From CAUZWH01 sp965247665 (lineage in GTDB: Bacteria > Pseudomonadota > Alphaproteobacteria > SHVV01), in assembly GCA_965247665.1 (NCBI GenBank), contig CBDFHH010000002.1, positions 434,001-498,000 of the forward strand: a stretch of DNA of 64,000 nt, given 5' to 3'. The position numbers were made by a program, and so were the translations under genes. Positions within the stretch are counted from its first letter, which is position 1, and every line of letters begins with the position of its first letter. The notes under the pieces are model-generated. The model was not told the DNA's origin. It made no database searches and worked only from the letters and a program-made list of their open reading frames with translations. Below are positions 9,175 through 17,445 of the stretch, piece after piece.

Positions 9175-9318
9175 GCCAAACCGCCCCCTCGAGACGGATC
9201 CAGTTGATGGAGCAATGCCTCGGGGTGCGTCCTTTTTTTCGCCTCGGACAGCGAATCGCGCCGACTTCGGCGCGGCCGAGCTGGTCAGGCCGGCCGACGA
9301 TGGGGGTTCAATGCCGCG

Positions 9319-10377
9319 CTACCGGTCAGCGTCCGGGGACCGGTCCCCCGAAAAGGCGTCGATCAACCGGTCGACCGAGACCGAACCGACCGGAGATCCC
9401 GCCGCATTCACGACCCGGGCTTCCTTGCCGGGAGACGCCGTGGTCAGCAGCAGAGCCTCCTCCAGCAGCATGTCGACGGGACAGTCCGGACAGTCCGGCT
9501 CCTCAAGATCGGCCTTGACCGGTTCCATGATCGAACCGACGCGAATAACGCGGCCTCGATTGATTTTCTTGATAAACTCGGCGATGTAGTCATCGGCTGG
9601 CCGCAGAACGATGTCCTGGGAGTTGCCGTTCTGGACGATCACGCCATCGCGCAGGATCGCGATGCGGTCGCCAAGCTCGATCGCTTCCTCGAGATCGTGC
9701 GTGACGAACACGATGGTCTTGTTCAGTTCCTGCTGCAGCTCAAGGAGCAGCGCCTGCATGTCGGACCGGATGAGCGGATCGAGCGCGCTGAACGGTTCGT
9801 CCATCAACAGGATTTCGGCATTGGTGGCGAGTGCACGGGCAAGCCCAACACGCTGCTGCATGCCGCCGGACAGATGATGGGGATAGGCCTCTTCATAACC
9901 CGCGAGGCCGACCCGGTCGATCCAATGTGCCGCGCGCTCGGCGCGCTCGGCATCGGTGACACCCTGCATCGCCAAGCCATATCCGACATTGTCGGTGACC
10001 GTCCGGTGGGGAAACAGCGCGAAACGCTGGAACACCATGCTCGCCCGGTGACGGCGAAGATGCTGAAGGGCCGTGCGGTCGAACGCCAGAACGTCCTCGC
10101 CGTCGATGCGAACCTCGCCCTCGGTTGGATCGATCAGACGGTTGATGTGACGGATGAGAGTCGACTTGCCCGATCCGCTAAGACCCATGATCACCTGGAT
10201 GTGGTTCGGCGCGATGCTCAGATTGATGTCGCGCAGGCCCAACACGTGGCCATGGGTTTCCAGCAGATCCATCTTGGTGACGCCCTGGTGGACCAGCGGC
10301 ATCATGGCCGCGGGATCGGCGCCGAAGACCTTATACAGGCCGTTGAACTCGATTCCGGTCGTGCCCGCCACGGTCAC
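9319..10377 (-). CDS. proV: Glycine betaine/proline-type ABC transporter ATPase (ProV/OpuAA-like)
   Basis: The 352-residue ATPase has Walker A GLSGSGKST, signature LSGGMQQRVGLARA, Walker B ILLMDEPFSALDP and H-loop FVTHDLEEAIE. The N-terminal extension (LYKVFG, then VLGLRDINLSIAP) and Q-loop segment MVFQRFALFPHRTV are typical of quaternary-amine importers. The C-terminal tail of about 85 residues includes an acidic CPDCP stretch and resembles a partial regulatory tail more than two full CBS domains. It starts at GTG 10377, overlapping the permease stop as GTGA, so translation is coupled. It should power uptake of betaine, carnitine or choline for the adjacent enzymes. Confidence 0.9.
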   Translation of the reverse strand: MTVAGTTGIEFNGLYKVFGADPAAMMPLVHQGVTKMDLLETHGHVLGLRDINLSIAPNHIQVIMGLSGSGKSTLIRHINRLIDPTEGEVRIDGEDVLAFDRTALQHLRRHRASMVFQRFALFPHRTVTDNVGYGLAMQGVTDAERAERAAHWIDRVGLAGYEEAYPHHLSGGMQQRVGLARALATNAEILLMDEPFSALDPLIRSDMQALLLELQQELNKTIVFVTHDLEEAIELGDRIAILRDGVIVQNGNSQDIVLRPADDYIAEFIKKINRGRVIRVGSIMEPVKADLEEPDCPDCPVDMLLEEALLLTTASPGKEARVVNAAGSPVGSVSVDRLIDAFSGDRSPDADR

Positions 10378-11255
10378 GCTTGCCGTTCGGCCTGGATACG
10401 CCGGCCATAGCTCTGGGTAATCCTATCGAACACGATCGCCAGTCCGACCACGGCGGCGCCATTGAACAGGCCGAGCGCGAAGTACTGGTTGGTGACGGCC
10501 TGCAGCACCGGCTGGCCGAGACCCTTGACGCCGATCATGGAGGCGATCACCACCATCGACAGCGCCATCATAATGGTCTGATTGACGCCGGCCATGATGT
10601 TGGGGAGCGCGAGCGGCAGTTGCACGCCGAAGAGCCGCCGCCAGGTGTCGGCACCGAACGCGTCGGCAGCCTCCAGCACTTCCTTATCGACCAGCCGAAT
10701 GCCGAGATTGGTCAGCCGGATGACCGGCGGCACGGCGTAGATGATGACCGCGATCAGGCCCGGAATCTTGCCAAGGCCGAACAGCATGACCACCGGGATC
10801 AGATAGACGAAGATCGGCATCGTCTGCATGACGTCGAGAATCGGCGTCATGATGGCCTGTGTCCGATCCGAGCGTGACATGGCGATGCCGAGCGGGATGC
10901 CGATGGCGACCGACAGAAGCGTCGACACGAAGATGATCGCCAGCGTGCGCATCGTGTCGTCCCACATGCCCAGATAGCCGATAACGAAGAACATGATGGC
11001 GACGCCGACCGTCAGCTTGATGCTGCGGCCCGCCGCGTAACACAGCCCGGCGATCACCGCGAGAATGAGCCACCAGGGCGCGCTGATCAGAAGCCGTTCG
11101 AACCAGACCAGTAGGTAGAGCACCGGATCGAATAGGCTCTCGATCGGATCGCCGTAGTTTCTCGAGAACGCGCGGTATCCGGCGTCGATCGATTTCTTCA
11201 GGGCGCGCAGCGCGCCCTCGTTGAGAGTTGGGAATTCCACAATCCAGTCGATCAC
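10374..11255 (-). CDS. proW: Glycine betaine/proline-type ABC transporter permease (ProW-like)
   Basis: This 293-residue membrane protein has about six or seven hydrophobic segments and the EAA loop EVLEAADAFGADTWRRLFGV typical of ProW/OpuAB permeases. Motifs such as QTMPIFVYLIPVVMLFG and MALSMVVIASMIG are characteristic. It starts at GTG 11255 with a strong GGAGG site. It sits between the binding-protein gene upstream and the ATPase downstream. Family confident; betaine versus carnitine specificity not resolved. Confidence 0.9.
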   Translation of the reverse strand: MIDWIVEFPTLNEGALRALKKSIDAGYRAFSRNYGDPIESLFDPVLYLLVWFERLLISAPWWLILAVIAGLCYAAGRSIKLTVGVAIMFFVIGYLGMWDDTMRTLAIIFVSTLLSVAIGIPLGIAMSRSDRTQAIMTPILDVMQTMPIFVYLIPVVMLFGLGKIPGLIAVIIYAVPPVIRLTNLGIRLVDKEVLEAADAFGADTWRRLFGVQLPLALPNIMAGVNQTIMMALSMVVIASMIGVKGLGQPVLQAVTNQYFALGLFNGAAVVGLAIVFDRITQSYGRRIQAERQA

Positions 11256-11359
11256 GGTTTAACCTCCCTCGAGAGATTTCAACGTGCGCGCCTCCCGCGC
11301 CCTCCCGCCTTCCGGCACCTGCGAAGATACCGGAGACGGGATGGTACGGGGTAGATCGG

Positions 11360-11393
11360 GGCTGACGCGGACTGTGGTCGTTCCGCGTCAGCC
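11360..11393 (-). terminator. 12-bp stem-loop between proX and proW
   Basis: GGCTGACGCGGA and TCCGCGTCAGCC form a perfect 12-bp inverted repeat around a 10-base loop, 12 bases downstream of the binding-protein stop. No U-run follows on the transcribed strand. It probably protects the proX message or attenuates read-through into proWV, giving binding protein in excess. Confidence 0.6.
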
Positions 11394-11404
11394 GTCAGAC
11401 TGGC

Positions 11405-12394
11405 TCAGAGACCCGCTTTCACTTTCGCGGCAACATCCGCGGGCACCCAAGCGCTCCAGATTTCCTCATTGTTCTTGAGAAAATGCTCGGCGGTTTCCCG
11501 CGGGGTCGCCTGATTCTCGTCCTTCCAAGCCAGCAGACCATTCAGGAAGTTGTTCGACCAGGAGACCGTGCTGACGAACTTGTAGGCGTCAGGCGACGAC
11601 TCCGCGAAGCTCGACGTGACCACCGTGTACACCACCGATTTCGGGTACATGTTCGGCATCGGGTTGGCACAGTCCTTGTCGACCGTGCACGCCCAGGTTT
11701 CGGGATCGTGCATCATCCCGCCCAGCTTGACCATCGGGTACTTGCCGAGCAACGCGGTCGGCGCCCAGTAATAGGCGAGGATCGGCTGGCCGCGCTCATA
11801 GGCACCGGCGATCGCTCCCGCCAGCCCTTCGCCGGATCCGGGGTCGAACAGAGTGAAACCCGCATCCTTCAGGCCGTAGGCCTTGTAGAGGTTGCTGTTG
11901 ACGATCTGGCAGGCCCAGCCCGACGGGCAGCCATAGAACCGACCCATGCCCGGCTCTTCCTTGTCGGGAAACAGGTCCGGTCGATTCATGACTGCCTGCA
12001 GCGTGGTCAGGTCCGGGTTCTTCTCGATCACGTAGTCCGGGACCCACCAGCCCTCCTCGCCGCCGTCCGACAGAATCTCGCCGGCGATCTTGAGACGACC
12101 TTCGGCAACCGCCTTCTCGATCACGTCGCGCGCGGAATTGAGCCAGATCTCCGGTGCGATGTCGGGTTCACCCTTTTCGGTCATGGACGTTACGGTCGGC
12201 ACCGTATTCCCGGGCACGATCTCCGACTCGCAACCGTAACCCTTGGACAGGATGATATCCTCGACGTGCGTCGCCACCGAGGCCGAGGCCCACGTCATCT
12301 CGGCAATCGTCACCTTGCCGCATGCCGCGTCGGCAGTCTGCGAGAGGCCCACAAGCATAAGGGCCGCCACGAGCAATCCTGATTTCTTCAACAT
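11405..12394 (-). CDS. proX: Glycine betaine/choline-type ABC transporter substrate-binding protein (ProX-like)
   Basis: The 329-residue protein has a signal peptide (MLKKSGLLVAALMLVGLS, cleavage after TADA) and the OpuAC-type fold (VTIAEMTWASASVATHV, IAPEIWLNSARD, YYWAPTALLGKYPMVKLGG). Aromatic residues in WWVPDYVIEK and YYWAP would supply the cage that binds trimethylammonium groups. Four cysteines after the signal region could form two disulphides. As first gene of proXWV it sets import of quaternary amines. Carnitine, betaine or choline are all possible ligands. Confidence 0.9.
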   Translation of the reverse strand: MLKKSGLLVAALMLVGLSQTADAACGKVTIAEMTWASASVATHVEDIILSKGYGCESEIVPGNTVPTVTSMTEKGEPDIAPEIWLNSARDVIEKAVAEGRLKIAGEILSDGGEEGWWVPDYVIEKNPDLTTLQAVMNRPDLFPDKEEPGMGRFYGCPSGWACQIVNSNLYKAYGLKDAGFTLFDPGSGEGLAGAIAGAYERGQPILAYYWAPTALLGKYPMVKLGGMMHDPETWACTVDKDCANPMPNMYPKSVVYTVVTSSFAESSPDAYKFVSTVSWSNNFLNGLLAWKDENQATPRETAEHFLKNNEEIWSAWVPADVAAKVKAGL

Positions 12395-12631
12395 CGTGCT
12401 TAACCTCTCCTAAAATTCCAGTTCCGTCGCCAGAGTCGACCGACCGGGTCGTCTCCGCTTTTCGTCCTTCAACAATACTATACCGTGGTCGCCAGATCGC
12501 AACCTCGGGTTTGCCCCGATGTCACCAACAGACGATATGTCCGGTCCATGTACCAGATGATCCGTCGAGGTTTAGGCCCTCTCCAGACTATGGGGGGTTT
12601 GGATACGCTCGGCCGTCGGGTGCCGGCTGGA

Positions 12632-13620
12632 TCAGGACACGGCCAAACGGCGAATCTCGAATCCCTCCGCCTCGAGCAAGCGTAGAAGCCCTTGCTCGCC
12701 CGGCAGATATATTCCGCCCACGGCGATGACGATGTTTCGTACTTCCCGGATATGGTCCAGGATCCTTGCCAGCCAAATCCGATTGCGTTCGACGACGAGA
12801 TGGTCGTGAACCTCGCGGAACAGGGCCGCAACTGCCTCACTATCCCCGATCAGTGAAGCGGCGCGTTCGCGGGCGATCTCCCATAATATAAGAGGTTCCT
12901 CGTCGACCCAGGTGCCGATAGCCGTCACCGCTCCGTCGTCGTCTCCGGCCCAGACCCCGGCAAGGGACAAGCGCAGAAATTCAAGCTGTCGCTCTTCCGA
13001 GGCATTCATAAGAAAGGCAAGAGCCTGCTCGACATGGTCATCCAGCGCGCCGACCGTGACGCCGGCAGCGTCAGCGAGGAGCTCGAGCTGTTCGTCGAGC
13101 TTCTCGGGGCCGAACAGCAGGTTAGATTTGTCGCACGGCGGCCACATGAGAGCCACGGACGCAATACGTCGACCTGCTCCGGCCGTGAAAACACAAGATC
13201 GTAAATAAATGCGGCCAGTCTTTGCTATTCCTCGGCCGTAAGCCGAGTCCTCAGGCCAGGTCCATCGGGATCGATCAACAGTGACTCGTTTGCAGTCCAA
13301 GACGGATCCCTCAGTATTGCCGCCGTCAGGGTCACTTCCACGAGGACGAGGTCGGCGGCGCGGGTGCGCGCCGCGATCTCTGCGGGGATGAAAACCGCCG
13401 GGTCGTACATGTGGACCGTCCCGAACAGCGTCAGCCGCGTATCGCCGCGTACGGCCTCGAAGGCGATACCCTCGCGGAAGGGAACATCGGAGATGCCGGC
13501 GCAGATTTGCCTCATCATCTCGGGCGGGAGAGTGTCGCGCAGATCCTCCCCGTCACACGCGGCGAAGGCGACGGAAGGGATGGCCAGGAAAGCGAGAACA
13601 AGCACGGCCAAGCGGCGCAT
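12632..13620 (-). pseudogene. Broken TraB/GumN family protein gene
   Basis: The N-terminal part (signal peptide MRRLAVLVLAFLAIPSVAFA, then LTLFGTVHMYDP, LVLVEVTL) is a typical TraB/GumN start. At 13225-13227 an in-frame TAG follows LTAEE, yet the same frame continues with family-like QRLAAFIYDLVFSRPEQVDVLRPW. Near 13155 homology shifts to another frame (ALMWPPCDKSNLLFG) and runs to the family-like C-terminus IAVGGIYLPGEQGLLRLLE. The span is 989 bases, not a multiple of three, consistent with loss of one base. Two independent lesions make this a pseudogene. Intact relatives are membrane-associated or secreted proteins of uncertain function. Confidence 0.8.
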
Positions 13621-13783
13621 GAGTGCTCCTCTGCGGTGGGAGGCGACGTGGTTCTTTTTATGCACGATCGCGGAATCGCGGATACAAGGTCTCGGGGTCG
13701 CGACATCCCAACGCCGTCTTCGCTATCATTCGGGCGACCATGTCTGAGGACTTCCGGCCGACCTTCGATTTCGGGGACCGTCA

Positions 13784-16700
13784 ATGGCAAAGCACCGCAG
13801 GTTGAAGAAACTGCTGGTCGCCAATCGCAGCGAAATCGCGATCCGCGTCTTTCGTGCCGGCACCGAACTCGGGCTCGAAACCGTGGCCATCTATTCGCAT
13901 GAAGACCGCTTCGCGCTGCACCGCTTCAAGGCCGACGAGGCCTATCTTGTCGGCGAGGGACTGGGCCCGGTCCAGGCCTATCTGGCGATCGACGATATCG
14001 TCCGTATCGCCCATGAGGCCGAAGTCGACGCGATTCATCCCGGCTACGGCTTCCTGTCGGAGAACCCCGATTTTGCCGATGCGTGCGACGCTGCCGGTCT
14101 CACCTTGGTCGGTCCCTCCTCCCAAACCATGCGCGCTCTCGGCAACAAGATCGCGGCGCGGCGTCTGGCCGATAAGGTCAAGGTTCCGGTCGTCCCGGCG
14201 ACCGGCGCCCTGCCCAACAGCCCGGCCAAGATCAAGGAATTGGCTGCCGAGATTGGCTACCCCTTGATGCTCAAGGCGAGCTGGGGCGGCGGCGGCCGCG
14301 GTATGCGGCGCATCGACAAGGAAAGCCAACTGCTCGACCAGGTCGACGCCGGCAGCCGCGAGGCCGAGGCGGCGTTCGGCAATGGCGAGGTCTACCTCGA
14401 GAAGCTGATCGAGCGGGCCCGCCACGTCGAGGTACAGATCCTCGGCGATCAGCACGGCAACGTCGTCCATCTCTTCGAGCGCGAATGCTCGATGCAGCGC
14501 CGCAACCAGAAGGTCGTCGAGCGCGCGCCGGCCCCCTATCTGACCGACGCTCAGCGCCGCGCCCTGTGCGACTCGGCGGTTCGCCTGGCCAAAACAGCGA
14601 ACTATGTGTGCGCCGGCACCTTCGAGTTCCTGATCGATACCAACGGCGGCGGGTTCTACTTCATCGAGGTCAATCCCCGGATCCAGGTCGAGCATACGGT
14701 GACCGAGGTCGTCACCGGCATCGACCTGGTCAAGGCGCAGATCCGCATCATGGAAGGGATGAAGATCGGCGTTGCCGGCTCGGCGGTGCCGCGCCAAAAG
14801 GATATTCGCTACAACGGCCATGCCCTGCAGTGCCGCATCACCACCGAGGATCCCGAGAACGATTTCACTCCCGACTATGGTCGCCTCACTGCCTACCGCG
14901 GCGCCACCGGTTTCGGCATCCGGCTCGACGGCGGCACCGCCTTCTCCGGCGCCCACATCACGCCGTTCTACGATTCGATGCTGGAAAAGGTCACTGCCTG
15001 GGCGCCGACCGCCGAGGAGGCCGCCCGCCGCATGGAGCGAGCGCTGCGAGAATTCCGCATTCGCGGCGTCAAGACCAACCTCGCCTTCTGCGAGGCGCTG
15101 ATCACCCACCCCAAATTCGTCTCCGGCGACTACACCACCCGCTTCATCGACGAGACGCCGGATCTGTTTAAGCTGCCGCGGCGGCGGGATCGCGCCACGC
15201 GTCTGCTCACCTTCCTCGGCGACGTCATCGTCAACGGCAATCCCGAAGTCGCTGGCCGACCCAACCCCGGCCCGCAGCCGCTGCCGCCAGTGCCCAAGGG
15301 ATTCGCCGACCGCGCCGCGCCCGGCACCAGGCAGCAGCTCGACAAACTCGGCGCCGAAGGTTTCGCGCAATGGATGCTCGAGCAGAAGCAGCTGCTGATC
15401 ACCGACACGACCTTTCGCGACGCCCACCAGTCACTGCTGGCCACCCGCGTACGCAGCCACGACATGTACCGGATAGCGCCGTTCTACACCCGCGCCCTGC
15501 CGGAACTGTTCTCGATAGAGTGCTGGGGCGGGGCCACCTTCGACGTTGCCATGCGCTTCCTCAAGGAGGACCCCTGGACGCGGCTCGCCAATCTGCGCGA
15601 GATGATGCCCAACGTCCTGTTGCAGATGCTGCTGCGCGCCTCCAACGCGGTCGGCTACACCAACTATCCCGACAACGTCGTCGAGTATTTCGTCGAGCGG
15701 GCCGCCGAGGGCGGCATCGACCTGTTCCGCGTGTTCGATTCACTGAATTGGGTCGACAACATGCATGTCGCCATCGATGCGGTGCGCCGCACCGGCAAGC
15801 TGTGCGAAGCGGCGATCTGCTATTCCGGCGACCTCTCCAATCCCGACGAGAAGAAGTACACGCTGGACTACTATGTCGGCCTCGCGACCAAGCTCGAGAA
15901 GGCGGGCACCCACATCCTCGGCATCAAGGACATGGCCGGTTTGTGTAAACCGGCCGCGGCGCGTGCTCTGGTCAAGGCGCTGAAGTCCGAGATCGGTATC
16001 CCGATCCACTTCCATACCCATGATACCAGCGGTATCGCCGCCGCCAGCGTGCTTGCCGCCGCCGACGCCGGGGTCGATGCCGCCGACGTCGCGATCGATT
16101 CGATGAGCGGCCTCACCTCGCAGCCCAATCTCGGCTCGATCGCCGCTGCGTTGGCCGGCAGCAAGCGCGACACCGGCATCGACCCGCTCGCGCTGCGCGC
16201 GCTTGCATCCTATTGGGAGGGCGTGCGCCGCTACTACCGCGCGTTCGAAAGCGATCTTCGCTCGGGTATGGCCGAAATCTACGACCATCAGATGCCGGGA
16301 GGCCAATACACCAACCTGCGCGAACAGGCGCGCGCGCTGGGTGTCGACGAATCGCGCTGGCCCGAGGTGGCGCTGGTCTACGCTCAGGTCAACGATATGT
16401 TCGGCGACATCGTCAAGGTAACGCCAAGCTCCAAGGTGGTCGGCGACATGGCGATCTACATGGTCGCCAACGGGCTGACGCCGGAGCAGGTGCTCGACCC
16501 CGACCATGAAATGGACTTTCCGGTCTCGGTGGTCGAGTTTTTCCGCGGCGACCTCGGCCAGCCCTATGGCGGCTTCCCGAAGAAGCTGCAGAAGAAGATC
16601 CTGCGCCGGGAAAAGCCGCTCAAGGTCCGCCCGGGCGAGGTCCTGCAACCCGTCAAGCTCGATAAGGTTCGCAAGGAGGTGGTGGAGAAGGTCGGTCGCA

Positions 16701-17245
16701 AGATCAGCGACCCCGAACTCGCCTCCTATTTGATGTATCCCAAGGTGTTCATCGACTATGCCGAGGCGCGGCGCGCCTACGGCGACCTCAGCGTATTGCC
16801 GACGCCGGCGTTCTTCTACGGCCTCGACACCGAGGACGAGCTCAGCATCGACATCGAGCGCGGCAAGACTCTGATGATCCGCTTCTTCACGGTCGAAGAC
16901 GCCGACGCGCACGGCAACCGCCGCGTGTTCTTCGAGCTCAACGGTCAACCACGGTCGGTCACCATCCCGGACCGCAGCCTCGCCGCATCGGCCGAGGTCC
17001 ACCGCAAGGCCGAGGAAGGCAATCCCGACCATGTCGCCGCGCCGATGCCGGGATTGGTCGCCAACCTCGCGGTCAAAACCGGCGCCAAGGTCAAGGCCGG
17101 CGACCTGCTGCTGACGATCGAGGCGATGAAGATGGAAACCGCGATCCATTCCGATCGTGCCGGCAAGGTCGGCGAGATCGTCGTACCGGCCGGCACGCGC
17201 GTCGACACCAACGACCTGCTGCTGGTGGTCGTGGACGTGGCTTAA
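13784..17245 (+). CDS. pyc: Pyruvate carboxylase
   Basis: The 1153-residue protein is a complete single-chain pyruvate carboxylase. It has a biotin carboxylase domain (KLLVANRSEIAIRVFRA near residue 9, ATP-grasp glycines ASWGGGGRGMRR near 165-178, FIEVNPRIQVEHTVTE near 300), a carboxyltransferase domain from about residue 545 (DTTFRDAHQSLLATR, IKDMAGLCKP) and a C-terminal biotinyl domain with EAMKMETA, biotinyl lysine K1116. It makes oxaloacetate from pyruvate. The length equals the usual one. The ribosome site before ATG 13784 is weak. A long antisense open frame opposite it is a high-GC shadow. Confidence 0.97.
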   Translation: MAKHRRLKKLLVANRSEIAIRVFRAGTELGLETVAIYSHEDRFALHRFKADEAYLVGEGLGPVQAYLAIDDIVRIAHEAEVDAIHPGYGFLSENPDFADACDAAGLTLVGPSSQTMRALGNKIAARRLADKVKVPVVPATGALPNSPAKIKELAAEIGYPLMLKASWGGGGRGMRRIDKESQLLDQVDAGSREAEAAFGNGEVYLEKLIERARHVEVQILGDQHGNVVHLFERECSMQRRNQKVVERAPAPYLTDAQRRALCDSAVRLAKTANYVCAGTFEFLIDTNGGGFYFIEVNPRIQVEHTVTEVVTGIDLVKAQIRIMEGMKIGVAGSAVPRQKDIRYNGHALQCRITTEDPENDFTPDYGRLTAYRGATGFGIRLDGGTAFSGAHITPFYDSMLEKVTAWAPTAEEAARRMERALREFRIRGVKTNLAFCEALITHPKFVSGDYTTRFIDETPDLFKLPRRRDRATRLLTFLGDVIVNGNPEVAGRPNPGPQPLPPVPKGFADRAAPGTRQQLDKLGAEGFAQWMLEQKQLLITDTTFRDAHQSLLATRVRSHDMYRIAPFYTRALPELFSIECWGGATFDVAMRFLKEDPWTRLANLREMMPNVLLQMLLRASNAVGYTNYPDNVVEYFVERAAEGGIDLFRVFDSLNWVDNMHVAIDAVRRTGKLCEAAICYSGDLSNPDEKKYTLDYYVGLATKLEKAGTHILGIKDMAGLCKPAAARALVKALKSEIGIPIHFHTHDTSGIAAASVLAAADAGVDAADVAIDSMSGLTSQPNLGSIAAALAGSKRDTGIDPLALRALASYWEGVRRYYRAFESDLRSGMAEIYDHQMPGGQYTNLREQARALGVDESRWPEVALVYAQVNDMFGDIVKVTPSSKVVGDMAIYMVANGLTPEQVLDPDHEMDFPVSVVEFFRGDLGQPYGGFPKKLQKKILRREKPLKVRPGEVLQPVKLDKVRKEVVEKVGRKISDPELASYLMYPKVFIDYAEARRAYGDLSVLPTPAFFYGLDTEDELSIDIERGKTLMIRFFTVEDADAHGNRRVFFELNGQPRSVTIPDRSLAASAEVHRKAEEGNPDHVAAPMPGLVANLAVKTGAKVKAGDLLLTIEAMKMETAIHSDRAGKVGEIVVPAGTRVDTNDLLLVVVDVA

Positions 17246-17406
17246 CCGGGCGCCCTCTCGCTTGGCCGGGAGTCGAGTGCGGCGACCGGCGTTGCGGAGA
17301 TCGTGTCGCGGAGCGCCGCCAGCTTGATTTTCGCAGGTCGAGTCGCAATGATCGCGCGCGCAAAGAGCGGCGTCAGCGCCGCTGGCGACTGGGGAGGAGC
17401 ACCGCC

Positions 17407-17445
17407 ATGCCCGTAATCGCGAAGCAGCGGAGAAGCGTGCCGTGA
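17407..17445 (+). CDS. 12-codon leader ORF coupled to the downstream ABC ATPase
   Basis: ATG 17407 follows a strong ribosome site (GGGGAGGAG, 7-base spacing) and encodes MPVIAKQRRSVP. Its TGA overlaps the GTG start of the ABC ATPase as GTGA. A 7-bp stem-loop (AGCGGCG/CGCCGCT, 17366-17383) lies just upstream. This could be a small coupled leader peptide, or the strong site could serve the ATPase indirectly. The two frames differ, so it is not an N-terminal extension. Confidence 0.4.
   Translation: MPVIAKQRRSVP

Noticed and set aside
13781..15427. Long open frame antisense to pyruvate carboxylase, and similar ones opposite 15740-17914, 17373-19193 and 3453-4832
   Set aside because: They are mirror frames of well-supported genes in GC-rich DNA, have no family motifs and contain low-complexity Arg/Asp/Val-rich text.
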